From the NCBI RefSeq assembly GCF_033344935.1, contig NZ_JAWPMM010000001.1, forward strand, positions 3,933,501-3,997,500: a stretch of 64,000 nucleotides of DNA, read 5' to 3'. Positions 1 through 8,007 of the stretch are shown here, piece after piece. The notes under the pieces were generated by a model, which saw nothing but the letters and a program-made list of their open reading frames with translations, was not told the origin of the DNA and ran no database searches. The DNA comes from Reichenbachiella sp. (GTDB taxonomy: Bacteria > Bacteroidota > Bacteroidia > Cytophagales > Cyclobacteriaceae). Each line of letters begins with the position of its first letter. Positions within the stretch are counted from its first letter, which is position 1. A program made the translations under genes and the position numbers.

Positions 1-384
1 CTCAACGACAGCATGTGGAATACCAATCCAGCCGTTCAGGTTTTGGCCTGGCGAATGCTCTCAAGACTGAAAGGAGAAGGCTGGCCTCAAGATCTGCTGG
101 ATATGCTATACTTGGACGAAAGTACAGCATCCTGGGCCAGAGCTACTGACGAAGGAGAAGACGAAGCGGATAAAATCATACATAAAGATAGCAATGGGGC
201 TACTTTGGAGGCAGGTGACAGCGTAGTGCTTATCAAAGACTTGAACGTAAAAGGAGCTAATTTCACAGCCAAAAGAGGCACTGCCGTTCGTAATATCTCT
301 TTAGTTTATGACAATGCTGAACAAATTGAAGGAAAAGTAAACGGTCAGCAAATCGTGATCCTAACCAAGTTTGTGAAAAAGTAA
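1..384 (+). CDS. PhnA/YjdM-domain protein, 5'-truncated by window edge
   Basis: The frame is open from base 1, so the true start lies outside the window and the ATG at 13 is internal. About 127 residues are visible. The last 65 or so, beginning around DSNGATLEAGDSVVLIKDL, match the compact C-terminal PhnA domain (SH3-like barrel) of the YjdM/PhnA family. Family members usually carry an N-terminal zinc ribbon, presumably upstream here. The WNTNPAVQV segment is typical of the longer Bacteroidota versions. Despite the name, the family is not established as a phosphonate-degrading enzyme and its role is unclear. It is convergent with the thioesterase gene 15 bp downstream. Confidence 0.8.
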   Translation, partial: LNDSMWNTNPAVQVLAWRMLSRLKGEGWPQDLLDMLYLDESTASWARATDEGEDEADKIIHKDSNGATLEAGDSVVLIKDLNVKGANFTAKRGTAVRNISLVYDNAEQIEGKVNGQQIVILTKFVKK

Positions 385-398
385 ACTCAATAAAGGGA

Positions 399-791
399 TC
401 AACCTTCAGCCAAACGATCCTTCACATATTCGATTTCAGTCTTTCCATGAGGAGTTGGCTTGCCGTCAGTTCCAATATTCACAAGGACAATCCTTTCTAC
501 AGTAATAATTGTCTCCCGAGTCATCTTGTTTCTCACTTCACAATTAAGTTCAAGCGACGTCCGACCAAACTTGATAGGCTCAATCCCAATTTCAACTATA
601 TCTCCTTGGCGTGCCGAACTTAAAAAGTTGATCTCTGACATAAACTTGGTCACCACTTTTTGATTTTCTAACTGTATCGCTCCATAAAGAGCCGCTTCCT
701 CATCAATCCAGGCTAGAAGTTTACCACCGAATAAAGTTTGATTTGGGTTTAGGTCTTCGGGCTTTACCCACTTTCTTGTATGAAATTTCAT
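399..791 (-). CDS. Acyl-CoA thioesterase, hotdog fold
   Basis: A 130-residue single-domain hotdog protein. The segment NQTLFGGKLLAWIDEEAAL has the GG-x-L-x-x-W-x-D helix typical of YciA/BFIT-type acyl-CoA thioesterases, with the acidic DEE in the active-site region. SARQGDIVEIG and FGRTSLELNCEV are the following strands. It probably hydrolyses acyl-CoA thioesters in the cytosol; chain-length preference cannot be read from the sequence. The length fits the short single-hotdog subfamily. It stands alone, convergent with the PhnA-domain gene and divergent from the gene at 943. Confidence 0.85.
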   Translation of the reverse strand: MKFHTRKWVKPEDLNPNQTLFGGKLLAWIDEEAALYGAIQLENQKVVTKFMSEINFLSSARQGDIVEIGIEPIKFGRTSLELNCEVRNKMTRETIITVERIVLVNIGTDGKPTPHGKTEIEYVKDRLAEG

Positions 792-942
792 TTTATACTT
801 GTCTTTATCTATTTCAAAACACTATCACTCTTTGAGCAAGTTACTTTCAGAATTATTAGTTGATTGCAATTTAAATGATAGGATTTCATTATCTTAATTT
901 TATTAATTCGCAGCCCTTGAAATTTAATTATCAACCGTCAAA

Positions 943-1407
943 ATGAGATTCTTATCTGCTTTCATAATTGTTTTTTCTAGTTACTTCACTCTATCCGCTC
1001 AATCAAAAGTTTTTGAATTCCAATACCAAGAAATGGAGCTGGATGAAGCTTATATAGAATCGCTTTCTCCTCATCGGTTCGGGCCGCCGTTCACTAACAT
1101 GATGCAGCTCTTAAATGAATACTACGTCTATGAAGAGACAAGTAAAGTTTCTGGCACAACAACCAAATTCATACAAAAATCTGCAATTTACTACTCCGTA
1201 AAAAAAACAAACAAATACGTACTCAAAGGGCTAAAAAAGAAGCTGATCACAGAAGAAAAAGCCAAAGCTGATCTCGAAAGAGTCTTAAAAGTTGCGCTGA
1301 ATATCAGACATCAAAACACAGAAGAGTTAGAAGATGTACTGTATAAAATTAAAGATGCTGAAGACATTATTGCGTTTTATTATAGCAACATCACCCTAAC
1401 AGAATAG
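943..1407 (+). CDS. Secreted protein of unknown function
   Basis: 154 residues with a clear Sec signal peptide (hydrophobic residues 4-17, cleavage after LSAQ near residue 20). The mature part is rich in Lys and Glu and predicted mostly helical; it contains no cysteine and no motif I recognise. Probably periplasmic or secreted. The 150 bp upstream is AT-rich, with a TAATTTTA sequence near 895 that resembles a weak -7 box. I do not recognise the family. Confidence 0.6.
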   Translation: MRFLSAFIIVFSSYFTLSAQSKVFEFQYQEMELDEAYIESLSPHRFGPPFTNMMQLLNEYYVYEETSKVSGTTTKFIQKSAIYYSVKKTNKYVLKGLKKKLITEEKAKADLERVLKVALNIRHQNTEELEDVLYKIKDAEDIIAFYYSNITLTE

Positions 1408-1443
1408 GTTTTCGGAAAAAACTATTGTGGAAGCACTGACAAT

Positions 1444-2250
1444 TTACTGATTCGTTGAATTTACAGATTCTAATTTCAAAATTCCATTTTTCTCAATAAA
1501 CTCAGCCGACTGTCTCGCCAGCGTTTGGTAAGTCAATTTTGAAGGATGTACACCATCACTAAAGTAAAGTCCAATATCTTCAGACAGGTTGTATTTTTTG
1601 GACCAAGTCTCAATGCTAATAATCTCAGAAGAATAGTACACGTTTTCAAATTCAGCAACTACCTGTTTTAATGATTCGCCTAATATTTCCACCAGATTCC
1701 CGATCGTCCACTTCATCAGCGGAGTAAAAGCAGGAAACTCTTTAATAGGAGGCATGTTTGTAAACACTATAGGTACGTTACCAAATTTGCCATTCAAATC
1801 CTGAATGAGAGACCGGGTTTGCGCCTTCCAACGAACAGGGTTATTGAGTTTGAAGGCATCATTACCGCCAATTCCAATAACCACCAAATCCCAATTATTT
1901 TCATCTAGCTCTGCCAGCAATTCTTTTGAAACTCTACTTACCGTGATTCCGCTTTTGGCTTGCACCCTCCACTTGACGTATAGATTAAGTCTATCAGACA
2001 ACTCATGAGCTAATGTTCCAGCAAACCCCTCTCGATGCGTCTCTACTCCCACCCCTGCCATTGTACTTTCTCCCACAACTAGAACCTCAATACATTGATC
2101 CGATGTCAACCCACTGACCCCTGCTGGCTCTATGGCTTCTGGTAAGTCTGGAATTGTCTGTTTAACCCTTCTTCCTTGGAGATATAATATTGGTAATAAA
2201 GGCAAAGTGAATAGCGAACCTATGAAATATTTCACATTCATATCATTCAT
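1444..2250 (-). CDS. SGNH/GDSL-type esterase or lipase, membrane-anchored
   Basis: 268 residues. An N-terminal hydrophobic segment (about 8-24) would anchor the enzyme or act as an uncleaved signal. The SGNH blocks are visible in order: VVGESTMAGVG (nucleophile Ser62; GES replaces the usual GDS), GIGGND near residue 130 (Gly and Asn of the oxyanion hole), and DGVHPSKLTY near the C terminus (catalytic Asp and His). It is therefore a likely carboxylic ester hydrolase acting at or outside the inner membrane; the substrate is unknown. It is the last gene of a three-gene set, with its start overlapping the DUF2721 gene by 4 bp (ATGA), which suggests translational coupling. Confidence 0.82.
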   Translation of the reverse strand: MNDMNVKYFIGSLFTLPLLPILYLQGRRVKQTIPDLPEAIEPAGVSGLTSDQCIEVLVVGESTMAGVGVETHREGFAGTLAHELSDRLNLYVKWRVQAKSGITVSRVSKELLAELDENNWDLVVIGIGGNDAFKLNNPVRWKAQTRSLIQDLNGKFGNVPIVFTNMPPIKEFPAFTPLMKWTIGNLVEILGESLKQVVAEFENVYYSSEIISIETWSKKYNLSEDIGLYFSDGVHPSKLTYQTLARQSAEFIEKNGILKLESVNSTNQ

Positions 2251-2639
2251 CCCTCCATATCACTCAATTCTATATTGAGTGCCTTAGTAGACATCTGAAT
2301 TTCTATCAATGAAAAGATGAGTGAAGTGATGAGTGAAAGCAAACTCCCACCAAAAAGGTAATTGGCCAAGATAAAGCCTTCTCTAAATAAAGCAAACATG
2401 CAGGCCACAGTAAGAAGAAAACTTAGCACACCAAAAGCCTGCATCCGACGAACCATATTCAACCGTACCCTGAGATTTTTTATTTGCCCAACAAGCACAT
2501 GTTGAGTTTTAGTTTGTTGATATTTTGCATGCAGATTTCTGATAAGCGTGGCCAGCGCCAAGAATCGATTGGTGTAAGCCAGCAGCAATAGCGTAATCGC
2601 CGGAAACAATAGGGCCGGTGTAGAGATTTCTAACTGCAA
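2247..2639 (-). CDS. DUF2721 family membrane protein
   Basis: 130 residues with three hydrophobic segments (about 8-31, 68-88, 92-115), joined by a basic cytosolic linker (LIRNLHAKYQQTK...) and a conserved-looking RRMQAFGVLSF stretch. The hydrophobic layout and the TPALLFPAITLLLLAYTNRF opening match the DUF2721 family, whose function is not known. It lies 8 bp after the response regulator stop and overlaps the SGNH hydrolase start by 4 bp, so the three are probably cotranscribed. Confidence 0.75.
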   Translation of the reverse strand: MQLEISTPALLFPAITLLLLAYTNRFLALATLIRNLHAKYQQTKTQHVLVGQIKNLRVRLNMVRRMQAFGVLSFLLTVACMFALFREGFILANYLFGGSLLSLITSLIFSLIEIQMSTKALNIELSDMEG

Positions 2640-2647
2640 AATAGGGA

Positions 2648-3007
2648 TTATTTATTTTCGATAAGAGCGACCAACTCATCCGCATCCCATGGTTTTCCTA
2701 CGCTTCCAGTAAAACCAAATTTTTTGATTGCGTTTCGAATGATCTCATCATTTACATATTCAGAAATGATAATTCTCACCATATCAGGATATAGCTCACC
2801 CACTTTTTCAAGTAGCTCCACACCTGTCATTTCAGGCATGCGATGATCAGATATAATTACATCAAACTTATCTTCTTCCATTAGTTTGAGTCCTTCTGCT
2901 GCACTTTCACATGTAGTGACATTGTACCTTCTTTTGAAGGCAATTCTGAAAACATTTAGGTTAGCTGCTTCATCATCCACATACAGCAATTTGATCTTAT
3001 CTGCCAT
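2648..3007 (-). CDS. Single-domain response regulator (REC)
   Basis: 119 residues, a complete receiver domain with no output domain. The acidic pocket is Asp11-Asp12, the phospho-acceptor is Asp54 in VIISDHRMPEM, Ser82 takes the Thr/Ser switch position, and Lys105 (GKPWD) is the conserved lysine. The KPW ending resembles receivers found with HD-GYP or RpfG-type regulators. It must act by protein-protein contact. No histidine kinase is adjacent; it leads an operon with DUF2721 and SGNH genes. A -7 box lies 45 bp upstream of the start. Confidence 0.9.
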   Translation of the reverse strand: MADKIKLLYVDDEAANLNVFRIAFKRRYNVTTCESAAEGLKLMEEDKFDVIISDHRMPEMTGVELLEKVGELYPDMVRIIISEYVNDEIIRNAIKKFGFTGSVGKPWDADELVALIENK

Positions 3008-3051
3008 AATTAATCGTTCTTTCTCTTTTTCCTTAACTGGTTATGCAAAAT

Positions 3052-3087
3052 ACAAAATTATTATAACAATTTATGACGTGTGTCAAA
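3052..3087 (-). promoter_or_regulatory. Putative Bacteroidota-type promoter for the response regulator operon
   Basis: On the minus strand TTTG (3084-3087) is followed after 24 bp by TAATTTTG (3052-3059), which matches the Bacteroidota sigma-ABfr consensus TTTG / TAnnTTTG. The spacing is at the long end. The start codon is 45 bp downstream. The -33 element overlaps the stop codon of the outer-membrane gene. Confidence 0.45.
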
Positions 3088-4207
3088 AGGCCTCACGAAC
3101 TGATAGATAAAACGCGTGTTGCCCATTATCCGTAAAACCTAAATCCATTCTGAAATTAAGCTTTTCATCCTTTAGCGCCCTAAAACGACCTCCAAGACCA
3201 TAAACCGCTCTTATTTTATCTGTCCCAAATTCACTAAAGCTATCGAATACCTCTCCTACACCTGCAAAAATCACGCCTCCAAATCTCCAAAAAAGCTCTT
3301 GTCTGGCTTCTACTTGAAAATACATCAACTGTCTATCCCTGTAAAGGTTTCGGTGCTCGATTCCTCTGAGCCTCCCTCCTCCGCCCATTTTGGGCAGTTT
3401 ATAAAACGGTGCATCACCAGATGTCAGGTTCATTCTGAACTGAATGGCTAAAACACTCTTTGGACCCAAGAATTCAAAGTATTGACGATAATCAAAAAGA
3501 AAACTTCCATAATTGTACTCACCTCCAAATGCTTTGCCATAGAATGCAGCTCTAGCATTTATAAACCTTCCATGTGTTGGCCACAACGTACTATTTCGTG
3601 TGTCATTTCTAAATGCTGGACCTAGCCCCATATTCCTTCCACCTTCTATCCCAACAGGCACATCCGTTTCCAATAGACCAGAGTCGAGCAAATCAGTTAT
3701 GTTATTATACTGAAAATCAAAACGAATACCACCAAACCACTGGGGAGTAACTGGTTTCAGCAACGTACCACTCATAGCCACATAACGGTCCGTATATTGC
3801 TCCACCACATCCGGATCAGTTTCGCTCCCTATACCGTAATAGTTATCAGGAAAATCAAAGACCCTGGCCTCCATGTTCAGATTCATCCCATTCCCAAAGA
3901 ATAAATCAAAATCCGACTTTATCAGTACCTGTTTATTAGTAGTAAATACTATATAAGGAGTAATGCTCGACGGTCTATGAAAAGTAGGATTTTTTGATTT
4001 GGTATTAAATACAAAAAATGCAATGGTACCTATATTGACTTTGGTCTCAGGGGAGTATCCTAACGCCGGGTAGATTGCAAATTTGATTCGTTTCTCTTGA
4101 ACAGAGTCTTGCTGTAAAGAGTCTTTTTGGACAGCAATCTGCTCTTGTGCACGTCCATTAAAGAACGAGCACAATAATAGAAAACAACAAATCAGATTTT
4201 TCCTCAT
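3083..4207 (-). CDS. BamA/TamA-type (Omp85) outer membrane beta-barrel protein
   Basis: 374 residues with a signal peptide ending at GRAQ (residue 20), a short linker, then alternating amphipathic strands. GGGGRLRGIEHRNLYRDR resembles the Omp85 barrel element with the V/L-R-G-F/Y motif, and the protein ends in aromatic Phe (LSVREAF), the usual outer-membrane C-terminal signal. There is no room for POTRA domains, so it is a short 'surface antigen D15' type protein and not BamA itself. It starts 4 bp after aspS and is probably cotranscribed with it. Cargo or role is unknown. Confidence 0.75.
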   Translation of the reverse strand: MRKNLICCFLLLCSFFNGRAQEQIAVQKDSLQQDSVQEKRIKFAIYPALGYSPETKVNIGTIAFFVFNTKSKNPTFHRPSSITPYIVFTTNKQVLIKSDFDLFFGNGMNLNMEARVFDFPDNYYGIGSETDPDVVEQYTDRYVAMSGTLLKPVTPQWFGGIRFDFQYNNITDLLDSGLLETDVPVGIEGGRNMGLGPAFRNDTRNSTLWPTHGRFINARAAFYGKAFGGEYNYGSFLFDYRQYFEFLGPKSVLAIQFRMNLTSGDAPFYKLPKMGGGGRLRGIEHRNLYRDRQLMYFQVEARQELFWRFGGVIFAGVGEVFDSFSEFGTDKIRAVYGLGGRFRALKDEKLNFRMDLGFTDNGQHAFYLSVREAF

Positions 4208-4211
4208 CTAG

Positions 4212-5966
4212 TTATTCAGCAGGCAATAGATCCAGTCCCAACTCATCCAGTTGATCTTTTGCAATCGGAGAAGGTGATTCTATCATTACATCGCGCGCAG
4301 AAGTATTTTTAGGGAAGGCTATAAAGTCTCTGATAGAATCCGAGCCGCCAAACATAGAGCATAATCTATCAAATCCAAAAGCAATTCCACCATGAGGAGG
4401 TGCACCGTATTCAAAGGCATCCATTAAGAATCCAAATTGTTCACGTGCTTCTTCGTCAGAAAAACCAAGATGCTTAAACATCATCGCCTGCGTAGCACGG
4501 TCATGAATTCTAATAGAACCACCACCAATTTCAACACCGTTAATGACCAAATCGTAGGCATTGGCATGAACTTTACCAGGGTCTGTATCGAGAAGTGGTA
4601 TTTCATCTGGCTTAGGCGAGGTAAATGGATGGTGCATCGCGTGATACCTTTCAGTCTCTTCATCCCATTCTAAAAGAGGAAAGTCCAACACCCATAGTGG
4701 CTTGAAGTTCATTGGATCTTTCAACTCCAACAAGTCTCCCATGTGCAATCTCAATTCACACATTTGCTTTCTTGTAGCATTCAGATCTCCAGATAGTACC
4801 AAGATCAAATCTCCTGGCTTAGCCTCGGCTTTTTGCGCCCAGGCTTTCAAATCCTCTTGGGTATAGAACTTATCTACAGACGACTTGAATGAACCATCTT
4901 CATTACACTTCACATATACCAATCCTTTAGCTCCTACTTGAGGACGCTTTACAAAATCGGTCAAAGCATCTAATTGTTTTCGGGTCCAATCAGCACATCC
5001 CTCAGCACAAATTCCAACCACTAATTCGGCTTGATCAAAAACATTGAATCCTTTGTTTTGTGCAACTTCATTAAGCTCAATGAAAGGCATACCAAATCTT
5101 ACATCTGGCTTATCAGAGCCATAGAGTTTCATGGCATCATCATACTGCATATGTACAAACTCACCCACTTCTACATCAAGTGCTTGTTTGAATAAGTGAC
5201 GAGTCAGCCCTTCGAAAGTATTCAAGATGTCTTCCTGAGTTACAAATGACATTTCGCAATCAATTTGTGTAAACTCTGGCTGACGATCCGCTCTCAAATC
5301 TTCATCTCTGAAACATTTCACAATCTGAAAATATCTGTCGAACCCAGATACCATCAACAGCTGCTTAAACGTTTGTGGGGACTGAGGCAAAGCATAAAAC
5401 TCTCCTTTATTCACTCTAGAAGGCACCACAAAGTCTCTTGCTCCTTCTGGGGTAGACTTGATCAGCACTGGAGTTTCTACCTCCATAAAACTCTGATCTG
5501 ACAGGTAAGATCTAGTGGCTTGCAACATCTTATGACGAAGCATTAATTTATCTCTAACCTCGTCTCTTCTTAAGTCGAGGTATCTGTATTTCATTCTTAG
5601 CTCTTCTCCACCATCAGTATCATTATCGATAATAAATGGAGGAACCTTAGATGGGTTTAATACTTCTAAGTTCTGAACTTTTATTTCAATTTCTCCTGTA
5701 GGTATTTTATCATTTTTAGCATAGCGCTCAGCCACTTCTCCGGTCGCCTTGAGCACGAATTCACGACCCACCGTCTTTGCTTTTTCCAGCAATTCTGTAG
5801 GCGTCTGCCCTTCCTCGAATATTAATTGAGTAATTCCGTATCGATCCCTAAGATCAATCCAAACCATTCCTCCTTTATCGCGTACTTTTTGTACCCATCC
5901 ACATAGTGTCACTTCCTTTCCGGCATCCGCCAGTCTCAATTCGCCACAAGTCTGCGTTCTCAGCAT
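4212..5966 (-). CDS. aspS: Aspartyl-tRNA synthetase
   Basis: 584 residues, the normal length of the bacterial type. It has an N-terminal OB fold (about 1-105, anticodon binding), class II motif 1 around [20 protein letters not shown], motif 2 [18 protein letters not shown], the inserted GAD domain in the middle (about 290-410), and motif 3 [16 protein letters not shown] near the C terminus. It charges tRNA-Asp with aspartate in the cytosol. The start fits the family ([10 protein letters not shown]...). A TAAATTTG -7 box lies about 30 bp upstream. The Omp85-like gene follows after 4 bp. Confidence 0.97.
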   Translation of the reverse strand: MLRTQTCGELRLADAGKEVTLCGWVQKVRDKGGMVWIDLRDRYGITQLIFEEGQTPTELLEKAKTVGREFVLKATGEVAERYAKNDKIPTGEIEIKVQNLEVLNPSKVPPFIIDNDTDGGEELRMKYRYLDLRRDEVRDKLMLRHKMLQATRSYLSDQSFMEVETPVLIKSTPEGARDFVVPSRVNKGEFYALPQSPQTFKQLLMVSGFDRYFQIVKCFRDEDLRADRQPEFTQIDCEMSFVTQEDILNTFEGLTRHLFKQALDVEVGEFVHMQYDDAMKLYGSDKPDVRFGMPFIELNEVAQNKGFNVFDQAELVVGICAEGCADWTRKQLDALTDFVKRPQVGAKGLVYVKCNEDGSFKSSVDKFYTQEDLKAWAQKAEAKPGDLILVLSGDLNATRKQMCELRLHMGDLLELKDPMNFKPLWVLDFPLLEWDEETERYHAMHHPFTSPKPDEIPLLDTDPGKVHANAYDLVINGVEIGGGSIRIHDRATQAMMFKHLGFSDEEAREQFGFLMDAFEYGAPPHGGIAFGFDRLCSMFGGSDSIRDFIAFPKNTSARDVMIESPSPIAKDQLDELGLDLLPAE

Positions 5967-5994
5967 AATATTCGTATTATAAAAAATGAAGGCG

Positions 5995-6002
5995 CAAATT
6001 TA
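5995..6002 (-). promoter_or_regulatory. Putative -7 box for aspS
   Basis: TAAATTTG on the minus strand, a perfect TAnnTTTG match, about 28 bp before the aspS ATG in the 114-bp divergent gap. No clear TTTG was found at the expected -33 distance. Confidence 0.4.
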
Positions 6003-6015
6003 ATCATTGTCTTGT

Positions 6016-6047
6016 TTTGGGCTTCATCACAAGGTAGTTTAATTTTG
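6016..6047 (+). promoter_or_regulatory. Putative promoter for the gene at 6081
   Basis: TTTG (6016-6019), 20-bp spacer, TAATTTTG (6040-6047): a full match to the Bacteroidota consensus with ordinary spacing. The ATG at 6081 lies 33 bp downstream of the -7 box. Confidence 0.55.
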
Positions 6048-6080
6048 ATTTTTCACTAGCTTTAAAAAATTCGCAAAATC

Positions 6081-6641
6081 ATGGGTGTCTTTTTATTTTT
6101 TAATCTGATTTTTTCAACGTTTCCGGCTAACGACCTGACAAAAGTCAACGTAACCGAAGAGATCACTATGATGATTCCAAGTCAATTCAGACTGATGACT
6201 GACGACGAAATTGCCAGCAGATACTTTTCTACCAAAAGGCCAGTAGCCATCTACACCGACCAATCTGTCACGATTGATCTAGGTGTAAATAAATCAGTAA
6301 CTCAATGGAGTGCTGACGATTTGGAAATTATGGTAAGTTTTCAAAAATCCAACATCTACAATTTTTATGATGAGATAGAAATGATCAGCCAGGGCATGAA
6401 AGAAGTAAATGGAAAAAAAGCAGCCTATTTCGAATTTGTGTCTACAGTAAAGCCAGACAATAGCACCCAATCTTTTAGATCACAAAGTGCAGTTAAAAAA
6501 TATACTTACATACAGTACATGATCGTAGGCCAACACTCTTGGGTATTCAACTTTACGAGTCCAATCCAACTGCAAAACGAATGGCAACCACAATTGGCGG
6601 ATATCATGGATAGCGTCGAATTTATTAAAAAGAAAAAATGA
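6081..6641 (+). CDS. Exported protein of unknown function, possibly PsbP/DcrB-like fold
   Basis: 186 residues. A short hydrophobic start (GVFLFFNLIFSTF, likely signal peptide) is followed by a mixed alpha/beta region with strand patterns such as KVNVTEEITMMIPSQFRLM and WVFNFTSP. The order (a beta strand with 'mipsqf', then a surface helix, then AYFEFVS and a terminal helix ADIMDSVEF) is reminiscent of DcrB/PsbP-like domains, but this is only a resemblance. The stop overlaps the tadA start by 4 bp (ATGA), so it is cotranscribed and probably coupled with tadA. Confidence 0.6.
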   Translation: MGVFLFFNLIFSTFPANDLTKVNVTEEITMMIPSQFRLMTDDEIASRYFSTKRPVAIYTDQSVTIDLGVNKSVTQWSADDLEIMVSFQKSNIYNFYDEIEMISQGMKEVNGKKAAYFEFVSTVKPDNSTQSFRSQSAVKKYTYIQYMIVGQHSWVFNFTSPIQLQNEWQPQLADIMDSVEFIKKKK

Positions 6642-7096
6642 TCCCTGGACTTCATAGCGATGAGGCATTCATGAAAGAAGCCCTGAAGCAAGCCCAATAC
6701 GCCTTCGAAGAGAATGAGGTACCAGTGGGTGCTGTAGTAGTATGTGAAAACAAAATCATATCGCGAGCCTATAATCAAGTAGAAAAGCTCAACGACGTAA
6801 CAGCACATGCGGAAATATTGGCTATAACGGCGGCCGAAAACTACCTAGGTACGAAATACCTCGCTGGCTGTAAATTGTACGTAACGCTCGAACCTTGCAC
6901 CATGTGCGCTGGAGCCACCTATTGGTCTCAATTGGATGAGGTAATCTATGGCGCGAGCGACGAGAAAAGAGGTTATGCTCATCTAGCACCAAAAGCCATT
7001 CACCCAAAAGCTAAAATCACAAAAGGCATATTGGCTGACGAGTGCAGTACCTTGGTTACAGATTTTTTTAAGCGCATGCGGGATAGGGGTGCTTAA
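6638..7096 (+). CDS. tadA: tRNA adenosine(34) deaminase TadA / nucleoside deaminase
   Basis: 152 residues of the cytidine-deaminase-like fold. The zinc site is H57-A-E59 (THE proton-shuttling Glu59) and P86-C87-T-M-C90. The order HAE...PCxxC, the length and the SDEAFMKEALKQAQ opening match TadA, which converts A34 of tRNA-Arg(ACG) to inosine. Guanine-deaminase-like relatives share these motifs, so the exact substrate is inferred. It is in an operon with the exported protein upstream. Confidence 0.88.
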   Translation: MIPGLHSDEAFMKEALKQAQYAFEENEVPVGAVVVCENKIISRAYNQVEKLNDVTAHAEILAITAAENYLGTKYLAGCKLYVTLEPCTMCAGATYWSQLDEVIYGASDEKRGYAHLAPKAIHPKAKITKGILADECSTLVTDFFKRMRDRGA

Positions 7097-7248
7097 CACA
7101 CTGTTATTTTGACTTATCTTGAGGTTTCGTGATTTCATACAATCATTCTATATCAGTATAGAATAGAATGATCAATTGATTCCGTTTATTTTAGATTTAC
7201 AATTAACTTTACTCTCAAGAATTTTTTAAACATAAACATAGATTTATC

Positions 7249-7851
7249 ATGGCATTTGAATTACCATCATTACCCTATGCACACGATGCATTGGAACCAC
7301 ATATCGACAAACGTACAATGGAAATCCACCACGGAAAGCACCACAATGCGTACGTAACTAATTTGAATGGAGCGATTGCCGGTACTGAAATGGAAGGCAA
7401 GTCTATCGAAGCACTATGTGCGGAGCATTCAGATGTACCTGCTGTAAGAAACAATGGCGGTGGACATTTCAATCACTCTTTGTTTTGGACTGTAATGAGC
7501 CCAAATGGCGGTGGCAACCCTACTGGTGATATTGCTGGAGCAATTGATGAGGCCTTCGGTTCATTCGACGCCTTCAAAGATGCTTTCGCTAAAGCTGGTG
7601 CTACCAGATTTGGATCTGGATGGGCTTGGCTTTGTGTAAAAGAAGGCAAGTTGGAAGTTTGCTCTTCGGCCAACCAAGACAACCCTTTGATGCCTGGCGT
7701 TGGATGTGGAGGCACTCCTATCCTAGGGCTTGATGTTTGGGAACATGCTTACTACCTAAACTATCAAAACAGACGTCCAGATTACATCAATGCATTTTTC
7801 AATGTAATCAACTGGGAAGAAGTGAACAAGCGTTTCGCTGCTGCGAAATAA
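7249..7851 (+). CDS. sodA: Superoxide dismutase, Mn/Fe family (Mn-type signature)
   Basis: 200 residues, full length, no signal peptide, so cytosolic. The metal ligands are His27, His76 ([10 protein letters not shown]), Asp162 and His166 (DVWEHAYY). The outer-sphere glutamine is Gln143 (SANQDNP) with Gly70 at the alternative position, which is the arrangement of Mn-type or cambialistic enzymes and not Fe-type. It converts superoxide to peroxide and oxygen. It is monocistronic, followed by a strong terminator whose loop contains a repeat. Confidence 0.95.
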   Translation: MAFELPSLPYAHDALEPHIDKRTMEIHHGKHHNAYVTNLNGAIAGTEMEGKSIEALCAEHSDVPAVRNNGGGHFNHSLFWTVMSPNGGGNPTGDIAGAIDEAFGSFDAFKDAFAKAGATRFGSGWAWLCVKEGKLEVCSSANQDNPLMPGVGCGGTPILGLDVWEHAYYLNYQNRRPDYINAFFNVINWEEVNKRFAAAK

Positions 7852-7874
7852 GCTATAGTCTTTATTAAGCAGGG

Positions 7875-8006
7875 AGCCTGATTCAAAAGTTATCCGTCAT
7901 TGCGAACAACGTGAAGCAATCTTAAAATCAGATCAGTAATCAAACTTTAAGATCACTTCGTTGCACTCGTGATGACGCTTTCAATACTTTTGAGACAGGC
8001 TTTTTT
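7875..8006 (+). terminator. Intrinsic terminator of the sod gene with a repeat nested in its loop
   Basis: AGCCTGATTCAAAAGT (7875-7890) pairs at 14 of 16 positions with ACTTTTGAGACAGGCT (7986-8001), which runs into a T tract. The roughly 95-nt loop is almost entirely occupied by the palindromic repeat at 7895-7977, which would itself fold, giving one long stacked hairpin. Confidence 0.65.
7895..7977. repeat. CGTCATTGCGA-type palindromic repeat, two arms
   Basis: The left arm CGTCATTGCGAACAACGTGA... (7895-7926) is an imperfect inverted copy of the right arm (7946-7977, ending ...GATGACG). Both arms end in the ATCTTAAA motif facing the centre. The same pattern (GTCATTgCGA ... AATCT) recurs at 48983-49056, and single arms occur at 46295-46322 and 54201-54226, so it is a dispersed intergenic family. 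Confidence 0.75.
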
Positions 8007-8007
8007 A

